Source: Kitasatospora sp. NBC_01266 (GTDB lineage: Bacteria; Actinomycetota; Actinomycetes; Streptomycetales; Streptomycetaceae). Taken from it: a DNA stretch of 64,000 nucleotides. Within the stretch, counting starts at the first letter, position 1; every line of letters begins with the position of its first letter. Location: positions 62,001 to 126,000 of the forward strand of contig NZ_CP108458.1 of NCBI RefSeq assembly GCF_036242395.1. Reading direction: 5' to 3'. Of this stretch, positions 1 to 10,436 are shown piece by piece. Made by a program: the position numbers and the translations under genes. The notes beneath the pieces were generated by a model. It was given only the letters and a program-made list of their open reading frames with translations. It ran no database searches and was not told the DNA's origin.

Positions 1-581
<581 letters not shown>

Positions 582-659
582 CCGGGCGTCACCAACCCAC
601 GACGGGCCCGGACGGCGGAGCACCAACCCCGCCACCCGGGCCCGTCACCGGTGGCGCGC

Positions 660-693
660 CAGGCAACCCTCGCGACGGGGCGCGGGTTGCCTG
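660..693. terminator. Hairpin between GH54 and araA 3' ends
   Basis: CAGGCAACCC (660-669) and GGGTTGCCTG (684-693) form a perfect 10-bp stem with a 14-nt loop. It lies between two convergent genes, so it probably terminates both. There is no T-tract, as is common in high-GC actinomycetes. Confidence 0.6.
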
Positions 694-706
694 ACGCGGC
701 ACCGGC

Positions 707-2215
707 TCAGAACCCCTGCGCCAGGCGGTGGTAGGCCTGGTTCCAGCGCAGCTCCCGGGTGAACCGGCGGGTCGTGGTGTCGGCGTCGATCACCAGCAGC
801 TCGACCCCGAGCATCTCCGCGAGATCGTCCAGCTCCTCGGTGCCGACCGCGCTGGAGAGCACGGTGTGGTGGGGCGCGCCGGCCGTCAGCCAGGCCTCCG
901 CCGAGCTGCGCAGGTCCGGGCGGGGACGCCAGACCGCCCTGGCAACCGGCAGGTTGGGCAGCGGCGCCGGCGGCTCGACCACGTCGATCTCGTTGGCGAC
1001 CAGCCGGAACCGGTCCCCGAGGTCGGCCAGGCCGACCACCACGGCCGGGCCCGGTTCGGCGTCGAAGACCAGCCGGACCGGGTCCTCCCGGCCGCCGATG
1101 GACAGCGGGTGGATCTCGCAGGACGGCGTGCCGGAGGCGATGCTCGGGCAGACCTCCAGCATGTGCGCCCCGAGCACCAACTCCCGTCCGGGCTCCAGGT
1201 GGTAGGTGTAGTCCTCCATGAAGGAGGTGCCCCCGGGCCGGCCTGCGGCCATCGCCTTGAGGGTCCGCAGCAGCAGCGAGGTCTTCCAGTCCCCCTCGCC
1301 GCCGAAGCCGTAGCCGTCGGCCATCAGCCGCTGCACGGCGAGCCCGGGCAGCTGGCGCAGGCCGCCGAGGTCCTCGAAGTTGGTGGTGAAGGCCTTGAAG
1401 CCGCCCGCGTCCAGGAAGCCGCGCAGGCCGAGCTCGATCCGGGCCGCGTAGCGCAGCGAGTCGTGCCGCGCGCCGTCCGCGCGCAGCTCGGGCGCGAGGC
1501 GGTAGGTCTCCTGGTACTCCTCGACCAGCGTGCCGACCTCCTTGTCCGAGGTCGAATCCACCGCCGCCACCAGGTCGTTGACGCCGTAGGTGTTGACCGA
1601 GACGCCGAACCGCCGCTGCGCCTCCACCTTGTCGCCCTCGGTGACGGCGACGTCGCGCATGTTGTCGCCGAAGCGGGCCAGCCGCAGGCTCCCCAGCGCG
1701 GCCCGGCCGGTGGCGGCCCGGGCCCAGGCGCCGATCCGGGCGGTCACGGCCGGGTCGGCGACGTGCCCGACGACGGTCTTGCGGGCCACTCCGAGCCTGG
1801 TCTGCACGAAGCCGAACTCGCGGTCGCCGTGGGCGGCCTGGTTCAGGTTCATGAAGTCCATGTCGATGGACTGCCAGGGCAGGTCGACGTTGGCCTGGGT
1901 GTGCAGGTGCAGCAGCGGCTTGCGCAGCCCGGACAGGCCGGTGATCCACATCTTGGCCGGCGAGAAGGTGTGCATCCAGGTGATCAGGCCGATGCAGTGG
2001 TCGTCGGCGTCGGCTTCCAGGCAGACCCGGCGGATCGCCGAGTCGCTGGTGAGCACGGGCCGCCAGACCAGCCTGACGGGCAGCTCGGACGACTGCCCCA
2101 GCGTGGTCGCGATCCGCTGGGACTGCTCGGCGACCTGGCGCAACGTCTGCTCGCCGTACATCTCCTGACTGCCGGTCAGGAACCAGATCTCGGGTCCTTC
2201 GGTCCTCCGGTTCAC
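707..2215 (-). CDS. araA: L-arabinose isomerase
   Basis: A 502-aa protein, full length for AraA. It begins [16 protein letters not shown], the hallmark N-terminus of the family, and contains [12 protein letters not shown] and GGEGDWK segments typical of the Mn-dependent active site. It converts L-arabinose to L-ribulose in the cytoplasm. The start is GTG at 2213-2215, preceded by GAGGAG, which overlaps the end of araD; the genes are 10 nt apart. It is the last gene of the araB-araD-araA unit, controlled in all likelihood by the operators at 4834 and 4970. Confidence 0.96.
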   Translation of the reverse strand: MNRRTEGPEIWFLTGSQEMYGEQTLRQVAEQSQRIATTLGQSSELPVRLVWRPVLTSDSAIRRVCLEADADDHCIGLITWMHTFSPAKMWITGLSGLRKPLLHLHTQANVDLPWQSIDMDFMNLNQAAHGDREFGFVQTRLGVARKTVVGHVADPAVTARIGAWARAATGRAALGSLRLARFGDNMRDVAVTEGDKVEAQRRFGVSVNTYGVNDLVAAVDSTSDKEVGTLVEEYQETYRLAPELRADGARHDSLRYAARIELGLRGFLDAGGFKAFTTNFEDLGGLRQLPGLAVQRLMADGYGFGGEGDWKTSLLLRTLKAMAAGRPGGTSFMEDYTYHLEPGRELVLGAHMLEVCPSIASGTPSCEIHPLSIGGREDPVRLVFDAEPGPAVVVGLADLGDRFRLVANEIDVVEPPAPLPNLPVARAVWRPRPDLRSSAEAWLTAGAPHHTVLSSAVGTEELDDLAEMLGVELLVIDADTTTRRFTRELRWNQAYHRLAQGF

Positions 2216-2225
2216 TGGTGGCTCC

Positions 2226-2897
2226 TCACTGGGCCGCGGGGCGCTGGCCGTAGACGTGTCGATAGCGGTGGTTGAGGCTGTCGATGTCGCTCCGCGCGAT
2301 CGGTAGCGGCTCGCCCAGCTGGCGGGAGATGTGCACGGTGCGCGCCACGTCCTCGCACATCACGGCCGCCTTGACCGCGGCCTTGGCGTCCTTGCCGATG
2401 GTGAAGACGCCGTGACTCTTCATCAGGACGGCCGGCGAGCGGTGGCCGCTGAGGGTTTCCACGATTCCCCGGCCGATCGAGTCGTCGCCGATCAGCGCGA
2501 ACGGGCCGATGGGGATCTCGGCGCCGAACTCGTCGGCCATCGCGGTGAGCACGCAGGGCACCGCCTCGCCGCGGGCCGCCCAGGCGCACGCGTAGGTGGA
2601 GTGGGTGTGCACCACTCCCCCGACCTCGGGCAGGTGGCGGTAGACGTAGGCGTGCGCGGCGGTGTCGGAGGAGGGCGAGTGCCTGCCCTCCACCACGTTG
2701 CCGTCCAGGTCGCAGACGATCATGTTCTCCGGCGACAGCTCCTCGTACGGGACGCCGCTGGGCTTGATCACCAGCAGGTCTTCACCCGGGACGCGGGCGG
2801 AGACGTTGCCGGCGGTCCAGACCACCAGGCCGTACCGCACCAACTCCTGGTGCAGGTCGCCGACCTGGCGGCGGATCGTCTCGATGGTCGTGGTCAC
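2226..2897 (-). CDS. araD: L-ribulose-5-phosphate 4-epimerase
   Basis: A 223-aa class II aldolase/epimerase. It has the GNVSAR and HSTYACAWA segments and a metal-binding His-x-His (VVHTHST), plus a later SHGVF histidine, as expected for the AraD/FucA fold. It converts L-ribulose 5-phosphate to D-xylulose 5-phosphate for the pentose phosphate pathway. The GTG start (2895-2897) overlaps the araB TGA by 4 nt (GTGA), so translation of the two is probably coupled. Confidence 0.95.
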   Translation of the reverse strand: MTTTIETIRRQVGDLHQELVRYGLVVWTAGNVSARVPGEDLLVIKPSGVPYEELSPENMIVCDLDGNVVEGRHSPSSDTAAHAYVYRHLPEVGGVVHTHSTYACAWAARGEAVPCVLTAMADEFGAEIPIGPFALIGDDSIGRGIVETLSGHRSPAVLMKSHGVFTIGKDAKAAVKAAVMCEDVARTVHISRQLGEPLPIARSDIDSLNHRYRHVYGQRPAAQ

Positions 2898-4618
2898 GGT
2901 GCCTCGCTCGGCTCGGAGGGCTGGGTCGGGACGGCGCCGGCGGCGGTCGCCAGTGCGGCGTTGCGGATGCGGCGCAGCCGGTGCAGGGTGCCGTCGGTGG
3001 CGAACCGGTCGTGCAGCGCGCGGTACTCGGCGTAGAGCCGGTCGTACGCGTCGGCCCGCTCCGGATCCGGCCGGTACGCGGCGGGGCGAACCCGGCCCAT
3101 CGCCGCCGAGGCGGCCCGCACGTCGGGGTGGGCCCCGGCGGCGACGGCGGCGTGGATGGCGGAACCGAGGGCCGGCCCCTGCTCGGACACGGCGAGCGAG
3201 ACCGGCCGGCGCAGCACGTCGGCGTGGATCTGCATCAGCAGCGCGTTCTTGCCGAGGCCGCCGGTGACGATGTACTCGGTGACCGGCACCCCGCCCTGCT
3301 CCAGTGCCTCCACGATGACCCGGGTGCCGAACGCGGTGGCCTCCAGCAGGGCGCGGTAGACCTCCTCCGGACGGGTGGCCAGGGTGAGGCCGACGATCAC
3401 GCCGGAGAGGTCGTGGTCGACCAGGGTGCTGCGGTTGCCGTTCAGCCAGTCCAGCGCCACCAGGCCGTGCCCGCCCACTGGTTGGCCCGTGGCCTTGCGG
3501 GTGAGCAGCTGGTGCGCGTCCTCGCCGGCGGCCTCCGCCTCGGCGAGGTAGTCGGCGGGCAGGCCCTGGCGCAGCCACCACGCGAAGATGTCGCCGACGG
3601 CGCTCTGGCCGGCCTCGTAGCCGTAGCTGCCGGTGACGATGCCGTTCTCGACCACGCCGCAGATGCCGGGCACCTCGGCCGGCGCGGCCCCGTTGACCAC
3701 GTGGCAGGTGGAGGTGCCCATGATGGCGAGCAGCTGCCCGTTCTCCACGGCCCGGGCGGCGGGCGCGGCCACGTGCGCGTCCACGTTGCCGGCCGCCACC
3801 GCGATGCCCTCCGGCAGGCCGGTCCAGCCGGCCGCCTCGGCGGTCAGCGAGCCGACCCGGGAGCCGAGCGGGGCGAGCGGGTGCTCCAGCCGGGTGCGGG
3901 CGAAGTCGGCGAACTGCGGGTGCAGCGCGGCCAGGTAGTCCTCGCTCGGGTATCCGCCGTCCTGGTGCAGGCCCTTGTAGCCGGCGGTGCAGGCGTTGCG
4001 GCTCTCGGTGCCGGTGAGCTGCCAGACGATCCAGTCGGCGGCCTCGATCCAGCGCTCGCAGGCCGCGTAGACCTCGGGGTCCTCCTCCAGCAGTTGCAGC
4101 GCCTTGGCGTACTGCCACTCCGCGGAGACCTTGCCGCCGTAGCGCGCGATCCACTTCTCGCCGCGGGTGTGGGCCAGGGCGTTGATCCGGTCGGCCTGCT
4201 CCTGTGCGGCGTGGTGCTTCCACAACTTCGGCCAGGCGTGCGGGCGGTCGGCCCACTGCGGGAGCTCGGCGAGCGCGGTGCCGTCGGCGCGGGTGGGCAG
4301 CACCGTGCAGGCGGTGAAGTCGGTGGCGATGCCGATGATCCGGGCGGGGTCCACGCCCGCGGCGGCCACCGCGGCGGGGACGGCGGTGCGCAGCACCTCG
4401 CGCCAGTCCGCGGGGTGCTGGAGCGCCCAGTCCGGGGGCAGCGCCGCGCCGGTGCCGGGTAGCCGCTGCTCGATGACGGCGTGCGGGTACGCGTGGACGG
4501 CCGTCCCGAGCTCCTCGCCGTCGCGGGCCCGGACCAGCACGGCTCGACCGGAGAGCGTGCCGAAGTCGACACCGACGACGTAGCTGTCCGGGTCCGGGCT
4601 GGCAGATGGCGCGGTCAC
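2894..4618 (-). CDS. araB: Ribulokinase
   Basis: A 574-aa FGGY-family sugar kinase starting at GTG 4616-4618, with AAGGA upstream. The N-terminal VVGVDFGTLSGRAVLV phosphate-binding strand and the C-terminal GGLGKNALLMQIHADVLRRP segment are characteristic of AraB. It phosphorylates L-ribulose to L-ribulose 5-phosphate. It is the first gene of the araBDA unit, transcribed away from the ABC transporter genes. An upstream in-frame extension exists, but it crosses the operators and has no signal of being coding, so I reject it. Confidence 0.95.
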   Translation of the reverse strand: MTAPSASPDPDSYVVGVDFGTLSGRAVLVRARDGEELGTAVHAYPHAVIEQRLPGTGAALPPDWALQHPADWREVLRTAVPAAVAAAGVDPARIIGIATDFTACTVLPTRADGTALAELPQWADRPHAWPKLWKHHAAQEQADRINALAHTRGEKWIARYGGKVSAEWQYAKALQLLEEDPEVYAACERWIEAADWIVWQLTGTESRNACTAGYKGLHQDGGYPSEDYLAALHPQFADFARTRLEHPLAPLGSRVGSLTAEAAGWTGLPEGIAVAAGNVDAHVAAPAARAVENGQLLAIMGTSTCHVVNGAAPAEVPGICGVVENGIVTGSYGYEAGQSAVGDIFAWWLRQGLPADYLAEAEAAGEDAHQLLTRKATGQPVGGHGLVALDWLNGNRSTLVDHDLSGVIVGLTLATRPEEVYRALLEATAFGTRVIVEALEQGGVPVTEYIVTGGLGKNALLMQIHADVLRRPVSLAVSEQGPALGSAIHAAVAAGAHPDVRAASAAMGRVRPAAYRPDPERADAYDRLYAEYRALHDRFATDGTLHRLRRIRNAALATAAGAVPTQPSEPSEAP

Positions 4619-4833
4619 GTGTGGTCCTTCAATTCGAGGGGCGTCCGGGGTCGGAGCCGGTCGCCGACGCGTTCCCGCTTCGGCGCGGGAGTCGGCGACC
4701 GGCCGGCCGTTCCACGCCTGTGGGGAAGGAGGGAACGGGAGCCGCCGACGAGCGGCAGAAGCGGGATGTGGCGCTCGCCGGCGGGGTCTGGTGGGTCGAT
4801 CGCGCAGCCGGCGGCGGCCGGCGGCAGGCAAAT

Positions 4834-4847
4834 TGTTAGCGCTAACA
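4834..4847. promoter_or_regulatory. LacI-type operator O1 upstream of araBDA
   Basis: TGTTAGCGCTAACA is a perfect 14-bp palindrome with the central CG step typical of LacI-family operators. It lies 216 bp upstream of the araB start, in the divergent araB/importer promoter region. The LacI regulator at 9002-10033 is the natural candidate to bind it. Confidence 0.8.
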
Positions 4848-4969
4848 CCTGGCCTGTCAAGAGCGCCGAACGGGGGGCCGATTCGATGCTCCGGGGGCCC
4901 CTCGCGACGTTCCGTCAAGAGCCCGCGGAGGCTTGTGCGGCAGCTCGTCGACCCGTTGACGCCCGACTC

Positions 4970-4983
4970 TGTGAGCGCTAACA
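4970..4983. promoter_or_regulatory. LacI-type operator O2 upstream of the sugar importer
   Basis: TGTGAGCGCTAACA differs from O1 by one base (T to G at position 4). It lies 127 bp before the binding-protein start and 136 bp from O1 (13 helical turns). The spacing would allow one regulator to bridge both sites and repress both directions; that is inference. Confidence 0.75.
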
Positions 4984-5109
4984 ATACTCGCCACCGCCGA
5001 AACATCCGCGCAACACGAAACTCCTCCGCACCACGCCGACGGCGAGCTGACGCCGGCCATCCGCGACCCGCCGCTCCCGCCCCGGAACGGCCCACCGAGA
5101 GGACAGCAC

Positions 5110-6282
5110 GTGCGCTCCGCAAACCCGCTCCGCCGAAGCTCGCCCCACCGAGGCTCAGGACTCATCCGGCTCACCGCCCTGCTCGCGGCCACCTCCGTGG
5201 TGCTGTCCGCAGCCGCCTGCAGCAAGCAGGGCGCCGGTGCCGCGAGCCCCGCGACCTCCGGCGCCGCTGCCGCTGCCGCCGCGAGCATCCAGGGCGACAT
5301 CACCTTCAACGACGCCAACCTCGCCAAACTGGACCAGTCGATCAAGGACGCCCTCGCCGGCAAGGACCTCTCGCAGCTCAACGAGGCCATGGTGGTCAAC
5401 GTCGCGGTCGACTACTGGAACGCCGGCAAGATCGGCTTCAACAAGGGCACCGGCGACCTGTCCGTCAAGGGCACCTTCCAGGCCCCCGCGAACGGCCGGC
5501 TCGACCAGCAGCTCTCCATGCTCTCCGCGCTGCACTCACAGAACCTCACCGGCCTGGAGGTGTCGGCGATCGACGCCACCGCCGTCAAGGCCCCGATCGA
5601 CTCCTACACCAGCGCCGGCGTCCCGGTCCTCGCCATCGACTCCCCGCTGCCCCCTGAGGACGGCGCGGCGCTCTACCTCGGCACCCCGAACTACCAGGCC
5701 GGGCAGAAGGCCGGCGAGGCGATGAAGGCCGCCCTCGGCGGCAAGGGCCAGGTGGTGGTCCTGGTCGGCTCGCTCACCGCCTCCAACGCCGTCGAGCGCA
5801 TCCAGGGCTTCGAGGACGCACTCAAGGACTCGGACGTCAAGGTGCTCCAGAAGATCAGCGACGGCATGGACCAGTCCAAGGCCCTCTCGAACGCCGAGAA
5901 CGCCTTCCAGACCAACCCCGGCGTCAACGGCATCTACGGCGTCTACTCCTACGACGGCCCCGCAGCCGGCCAGGCAGTCCAGTCCGCGGGCAAGAGCGGC
6001 AAGATCAAGGTCGTCTGCGACGACAGCGACCCGCAGACCCTCGGCTTCATCAAGCAGGGCGTCATCCAGGCCAGCATCCTCCAGCAGCCCTACCAGCAGG
6101 GGTACACCGGCGCCTACCTGCTCGCCGCCCTCAAGGTGCTCGGCAGGGACGCCACCATGGCCCTGGTCAAGCCCTACCTGGAATCCGACGGCACCACCCT
6201 CAGCTCCGGGGTCGGCGTGGTCACCCAGGCCAACCTCGCCGACTACCAGTCCATGCTGGCCAAGCTCGGCATATCCGGATGA
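5110..6282 (+). CDS. Sugar ABC transporter substrate-binding lipoprotein (arabinose-type)
   Basis: A 390-aa type I periplasmic-binding-fold protein. The basic N-terminus and hydrophobic stretch end in a lipobox-like SAAAC, predicting a membrane-anchored lipoprotein. The body has the ribose/arabinose-binding pattern (DSPLPPEDGAALYLGTPNYQAGQKAG, GIYGVYSYDGPAAGQAV). The start is GTG with GAGAGGA upstream. It is the first gene of a three-gene importer whose members overlap by ATGA. L-Arabinose is the likely ligand because of the divergent araBDA genes and shared operators, but ligand identity is inferred. Confidence 0.88.
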   Translation: MRSANPLRRSSPHRGSGLIRLTALLAATSVVLSAAACSKQGAGAASPATSGAAAAAAASIQGDITFNDANLAKLDQSIKDALAGKDLSQLNEAMVVNVAVDYWNAGKIGFNKGTGDLSVKGTFQAPANGRLDQQLSMLSALHSQNLTGLEVSAIDATAVKAPIDSYTSAGVPVLAIDSPLPPEDGAALYLGTPNYQAGQKAGEAMKAALGGKGQVVVLVGSLTASNAVERIQGFEDALKDSDVKVLQKISDGMDQSKALSNAENAFQTNPGVNGIYGVYSYDGPAAGQAVQSAGKSGKIKVVCDDSDPQTLGFIKQGVIQASILQQPYQQGYTGAYLLAALKVLGRDATMALVKPYLESDGTTLSSGVGVVTQANLADYQSMLAKLGISG

Positions 6283-7814
6283 CCACCGGGACCGACGCCG
6301 CCATCGCCCTGCGCGGCGTCAGCAAGAGCTACGGACCGGTCACCGTGCTGGACCTGCCCGAGCTGGAGCTGACGAAGGGTCAGATCGTCGGGGTGGTCGG
6401 GGAGAACGGCGCGGGCAAGTCCACCCTGATGGGTGTGCTCTCCGGCACCGTCACGCCCAGCACCGGAGCGGTGCTGGTCGACGGCCGCCCGCTGCACGGC
6501 GGCCGCCCCGACCACGCCAAGGCCCTCGGAGTCGCGCTGGTGGCCCAGGAGTTCCCGCTGGTCGGGCAGTTGTCGGTGGCCGAGAACCTGCTGCTCGGCC
6601 GCCGGCCGAGCGGTGCGGAGCAACGCCCGTTGGGCCGCTGGCTCTTCGACCGCGGCGGCACCCGCCGGGCGGCCCGCGAGCTGCTCGCCGAGGTCGGCGT
6701 CGAGGTCGATGTGGACCGGCCGGTCGAACAACTGCCGGTCCCGGTCCGCCAGATGATCGAGATCGCCAAGGCCTGGGGACAGCGTCCGCTGGTGCTGATC
6801 CTGGACGAGCCGACCTCCTCGCTGGGCCCGGTCGAGGCACGGCAGGTCCTCGACCTCGCCGAGCGCCATGCGGCGGCCGGCGGGTGCGTCCTGTTCATCG
6901 GCCACCGCCTGGACGAGGTAAGGGAGTTGGCCGACCGGGTGATCGTCCTGCGGAGCGGGCGGCTGGTCGCCGACCTCACCCCGCAGGAGGCCACCGAGGA
7001 ACGGCTGATCCGCGAGATGGTCGGCAGCGAACTGACCCGGATCGACGTCACCCCGCCCCCGGCCGACCGGGCCACCGTGCTGTCCACCCGCGGCCTGACG
7101 GCCGACGGGCTCGGCCCGGTCGACCTCGACCTGCGGGCCGGCGAGATCGTCGGCGTGGCCGGGCTGATGGGCTCCGGCCGCAGCCGCCTGCTGCACACCC
7201 TGATGGGCGCCCAACCGCGCACCGGCGGCACGGTCACCCTCGGCGGAGCGGACTTCCACCCCAGGCACCCCGCCGACGCGGTGGCGGCCGGCCTCGGCCT
7301 GGTGCCGGAGGACCGCAAACAGCAGTCGCTGGTCCTCACCCACTCGGTGCGCTGGAACGCCACCCTGACCACCCTGCGCGGGATCAGCCGCCGCGGGGTG
7401 CTCACCCCGCGCGCCGACCGCGCGCACGCCGACCGGATCATCCGGGACCTCAAGGTCCGGCTGCACAGCCCGGATCAGCCGATCGGCGACCTGTCGGGGG
7501 GCAACCAGCAGAAGGTCGTGTTCGGCCGCTGGCTGGCCGCGCGCCCCCGGGTGCTGCTGCTCGACGAGCCGACCCGAGGGGTGGACGTCGGCGCGAAGGC
7601 GGACATCTACCGGCTGATCGACGACGCCGCCAAGGAGGGGCTGGCGGTCCTCGCCGCCTCCTCCGAGCTGGAGGAACTGCTGTGGATCTGCCACCGGATC
7701 GTGGTGATGGCGCACGGCCGGATCGTCGCGGACATCCCGCGCGACCGGTTCAGCAAGGAGAAGATCATGACCGCCGCGGCGGGGACGCCGGCGGGGACGG
7801 AGGTTTCGACATGA
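6279..7814 (+). CDS. Sugar ABC transporter ATP-binding protein (two ATPase domains)
   Basis: A 511-aa protein with tandem nucleotide-binding domains, as in RbsA/AraG. Domain 1 has Walker A GENGAGKS (41-48) and Walker B LVLILDEPTS (171-180). Domain 2 has a degenerate Walker A (GLMGSGRSR), an intact signature LSGGNQQ and LLLDEPTRGVDVG. Asymmetric domains of this sort are normal in the family. It energises pentose import. The start overlaps the preceding stop by 4 nt and its own stop overlaps the permease start. Confidence 0.93.
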   Translation: MTTGTDAAIALRGVSKSYGPVTVLDLPELELTKGQIVGVVGENGAGKSTLMGVLSGTVTPSTGAVLVDGRPLHGGRPDHAKALGVALVAQEFPLVGQLSVAENLLLGRRPSGAEQRPLGRWLFDRGGTRRAARELLAEVGVEVDVDRPVEQLPVPVRQMIEIAKAWGQRPLVLILDEPTSSLGPVEARQVLDLAERHAAAGGCVLFIGHRLDEVRELADRVIVLRSGRLVADLTPQEATEERLIREMVGSELTRIDVTPPPADRATVLSTRGLTADGLGPVDLDLRAGEIVGVAGLMGSGRSRLLHTLMGAQPRTGGTVTLGGADFHPRHPADAVAAGLGLVPEDRKQQSLVLTHSVRWNATLTTLRGISRRGVLTPRADRAHADRIIRDLKVRLHSPDQPIGDLSGGNQQKVVFGRWLAARPRVLLLDEPTRGVDVGAKADIYRLIDDAAKEGLAVLAASSELEELLWICHRIVVMAHGRIVADIPRDRFSKEKIMTAAAGTPAGTEVST

Positions 7815-8830
7815 GCACCGGTACGGCACCGGCCCCGGCCGGGAAGCGAGTGCGGGCCGGGAGCGGCGCGGCCGGGTCGGCACTGAGCCGGCTCGCGCGC
7901 ACCCCCGAGGTCGGCGTGGTGCTCGCCTGCGTGCTGCTCTTCGTCGGCCTGGCGCTCGCCAAGCCGGCCTTCGCCGGGGCGGTCAACCTGCAGAACATGG
8001 GCGCGGACCTGGCCCAGTACGGGGTCATCGCGATCGGCGAGTCGCTGGTCGTGCTGACCGGCGGCATCGACCTGTCGGTGGGCGCGCTGCTCGGCCTGTC
8101 CGTGGTGCTCGCCGCCTGGTTCAACGTCAAGGCCGGGATGCCGGCCGGGCTGGCGATCCTGTGCACCCTGGCCATGACCGGCCTGGTCGGGTGGATCCAC
8201 GGACTGGCCGTGACCAAGCTCGCCATGCCGCCGTTCGTCACCACCCTGGTCACCTACACCGTCGCCCAGGGCGCGTCGCTGGCGATCACCTCGGGCATCC
8301 CGGTGGTCGGCATCTCCGGCTTCTTCGGCGACCTCAGCCAGACCTTCGTCGCACAAGTCCCGCTGCCTGCCCTGCTGTTCGCCGTGATCGCGGTCGCGGC
8401 GTGGTTCTTCCTGGAGCGCACCTACGCGGGCCGCCAGGTGTACGCGGTGGGTGGCAACAAGGAGGCCGCCCGGCTGGCCGGCATCCGTGGCGACCGGCGG
8501 ATCATCGCCATGTACGTCACCAGCTCGCTGCTGGCCGGGTTCGGCGGCGTGCTGGTGGCCGGCCGGATGGGTGTCGGCTCCCCGACCGTCGGCGTGGGCT
8601 GGGAGCTGTCCGCCATCGCGGCGGCGGTGATCGGCGGGGTCTCGCTGGTCGGCGGGCAGGGGCGGATCCTCGGCATCGTCGCGGGCGCCGTCCTGCTGGA
8701 GCTGATCAACGACGGCATGATCGCGCTCGCGGTCAACGCCGACTACACCAACATCGTGCTGGGCGTCGTACTCGGGCTCGCGATCCTCGCCGACCGGCTG
8801 CGCGCCCGCAGGTTGTCCCGCCGCGGCTAG
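7811..8830 (+). CDS. Sugar ABC transporter permease (RbsC/AraH-like)
   Basis: A 339-aa polytopic membrane protein of the BPD_transp_2 family. It has the signature GESLVVLTGGIDLSVGALLGLS and the late segment AAAVIGGVSLVGGQGRILGIVAGA. It is probably a homodimeric channel for the binding protein and ATPase encoded upstream. The ATG (7811-7813) overlaps the previous TGA. There is no second permease gene, consistent with the ribose/arabinose transporter class. Confidence 0.92.
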   Translation: MSTGTAPAPAGKRVRAGSGAAGSALSRLARTPEVGVVLACVLLFVGLALAKPAFAGAVNLQNMGADLAQYGVIAIGESLVVLTGGIDLSVGALLGLSVVLAAWFNVKAGMPAGLAILCTLAMTGLVGWIHGLAVTKLAMPPFVTTLVTYTVAQGASLAITSGIPVVGISGFFGDLSQTFVAQVPLPALLFAVIAVAAWFFLERTYAGRQVYAVGGNKEAARLAGIRGDRRIIAMYVTSSLLAGFGGVLVAGRMGVGSPTVGVGWELSAIAAAVIGGVSLVGGQGRILGIVAGAVLLELINDGMIALAVNADYTNIVLGVVLGLAILADRLRARRLSRRG

Positions 8831-8879
8831 GGCGAGCCCTCGGCGGGGCTCCGCGCGGTGGGGTCGCCGCGCGGGTCGG

Positions 8880-8917
8880 GCCGCCGTGCGCAGCGGGTGC
8901 GACGCGCGCACGGCGGC
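8880..8917. terminator. Hairpin between the importer and a LacI regulator
   Basis: GCCGCCGTGCGC (8880-8891) pairs perfectly with GCGCACGGCGGC (8906-8917) around a 14-nt loop. It lies between convergent genes and is probably bidirectional. A weaker stem (GAGCCC/GGGCTC) lies at 8834-8851. Confidence 0.6.
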
Positions 8918-9001
8918 TTCGTCATGCCCGGCCGCGTGCGGTCCGCCCCACCGTGGTCGGCCGCACCCGGCCGACCGGGTCTCGTGCCAGGTGATGGCCG
9001 G

Positions 9002-10033
9002 TCAGTCGCGCGCGGCGGGACCGGTGCTGCGGCGCAGCACCATCTCCGGCGAGATCCGCACCGGCGCCGGGGTCTCCCGCCCGCCCGCCAGTTCGGCGAC
9101 GAGCAGTTCGAGCGCCCTGCGGCCCAGTTCCCCGAAGTCCTGCCGCACGGTGGTCAGCGGCGGGGTGAAGTACGCCGCCTCGGGGATGTCGTCGAAGCCG
9201 ACCACGCTGATGTCGCGGGGGATCGACCGGCCGGCCTCGTGGAAGGCCCGGAGCAGGCCGAGCGCCATGTGGTCGTTGGCGCAGAACACCGCACTGACGC
9301 CGGCCGCCTGCGCGATCCGCAGTCCGGCCTCGTAGCCGGACCGCGCACTCCAGTCGCCGCTCTCGACCGGCGGCACCTCGGCCCCGGCGGCCTCCAGGGT
9401 GCGGCGCCAACCGTCCTGGCGGTCCTCGCTCTCCATCCAGCCGATCGGCCCGGCCAGGTGGTGCACCGTGCGGTGCCCGAGGTCCAGAAGGTGCCGGGTG
9501 GCCGCCTCGGCGCCCGCCCGGTTGTCGACCGAGACCAGCGGCACCCTGGCCTTGGTGCCCGAGCCGACCGCGACCACCGGCACCGAGCTGGACAGCTTGG
9601 CGACCGCACTGATCGCGGAGGTCTGCGGCGCGATCACCACGACGCCCTCGACGCCCTGGTCACGCAGGCGGTCGACGGCCTCCTGGACCGAGCGGCTGTC
9701 CAGCGAGCGCAGGCTGGCGACGCTGACGAAGTATCCGGCGCTGCGGGCCGCCCGTTCGATGCCGTCGAGCATCGAGGCGGGCCCGTACAGCGTGCTGTCG
9801 AAGCTGACCACGCCGAGTGTCTGGGAGCGCCGGGTGACCAGGGCGCGGGCGGCGGAGTTGGGCCGGTAGTCGAGCTCACGGATCGCGGCGAGCACCCGGC
9901 CCCTGGTGTCGGGGCGCACATGCGGCGCGCCGTTGAGGACCCGGGACACCGTCTGGTGGGACACCCCGGCCAGCTTCGCGACGTCCGCCATCACCGGCTG
10001 GCGCTGCTCCGTGCCGTCGGCTGCTGCTCCCAC
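9002..10033 (-). CDS. LacI-family regulator, probable arabinose repressor
   Basis: A 343-aa protein with an N-terminal LacI helix-turn-helix (VMADVAKLAGVSHQTVSRVLNG) and hinge (YRPNSAARALVTRR). The rest is a periplasmic-binding-like effector domain (AVFCANDHMALGLLRAFHEAGRSIPRDISVVGFDDIPEA). The chosen start is GTG 10031-10033, downstream of AAGGAGG; upstream in-frame codons add low-complexity sequence. Its position next to the importer and the two TGTKAGCGCTAACA operators makes it the likely repressor of araBDA and the importer. Its ligand is not known from the sequence. Confidence 0.9.
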   Translation of the reverse strand: MGAAADGTEQRQPVMADVAKLAGVSHQTVSRVLNGAPHVRPDTRGRVLAAIRELDYRPNSAARALVTRRSQTLGVVSFDSTLYGPASMLDGIERAARSAGYFVSVASLRSLDSRSVQEAVDRLRDQGVEGVVVIAPQTSAISAVAKLSSSVPVVAVGSGTKARVPLVSVDNRAGAEAATRHLLDLGHRTVHHLAGPIGWMESEDRQDGWRRTLEAAGAEVPPVESGDWSARSGYEAGLRIAQAAGVSAVFCANDHMALGLLRAFHEAGRSIPRDISVVGFDDIPEAAYFTPPLTTVRQDFGELGRRALELLVAELAGGRETPAPVRISPEMVLRRSTGPAARD

Positions 10034-10436
10034 TCCCAGCTCCCCTCCTTGATATCGGGACACAACTGGTCCCGCGCCTGGCAAGCGTATCCGCCCGAGC
10101 AAATGCCAGCGCCACCATGGATCCGGCTCGTTCGCTTGCGAGGACGGCCCGTCGACGCCGGAATCCGCCGCCGAACGGTCCATCGGGGTGAACCTCACGC
10201 GGTACGTGCGGTCCCGGACCGGTCGTCGCGGGTTCGGCGTGGACCACGCCTGCGCGAGCAGGCCCCGCCCAGGTGTGCCGCACGCGGCGGTCGGTCGTGG
10301 GCAGCCGGTCGTTCGCGGCGCCGGCTCCCGTGCCCTTGACGCCGCCTACACCGTGCGCGATGGTGACCTGGCGCGGCGTAGCGGGCGGCGCGCTTCCAAC
10401 TCCCACCCCCTCTCCCGACAGGCGAGGTCTGCCCGC
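10034..10436. other. Intergenic region between two divergent LacI genes
   Basis: This 403-bp stretch should hold two divergent promoters. I see no copy of the TGTKAGCGCTAACA box or of the CebR box here and no convincing coding frame, so autoregulation through those sites is not supported. Confidence 0.5.

Noticed and set aside
645..1949. Long open frame (434 aa) antisense or out of frame to araA
   Set aside because: Ala/Arg/Pro/Gly-rich composition typical of a shadow frame in GC-rich DNA; araA in the overlapping frame is unambiguous.
728..2275. 515-aa plus-strand frame over araA
   Set aside because: Shadow of araA on the opposite strand; no ribosome site or family motif.
4619..5122. N-terminal extension of araB across the operator region
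   Set aside because: It would make the operators coding and the sequence matches nothing in ribulokinases; GTG 4618 has its own ribosome site.
6243..7883. 546-aa minus-strand frame over the ABC ATPase
   Set aside because: Low-complexity Gly/Gln/Arg/Asp composition; the ATPase on the plus strand has all motifs.
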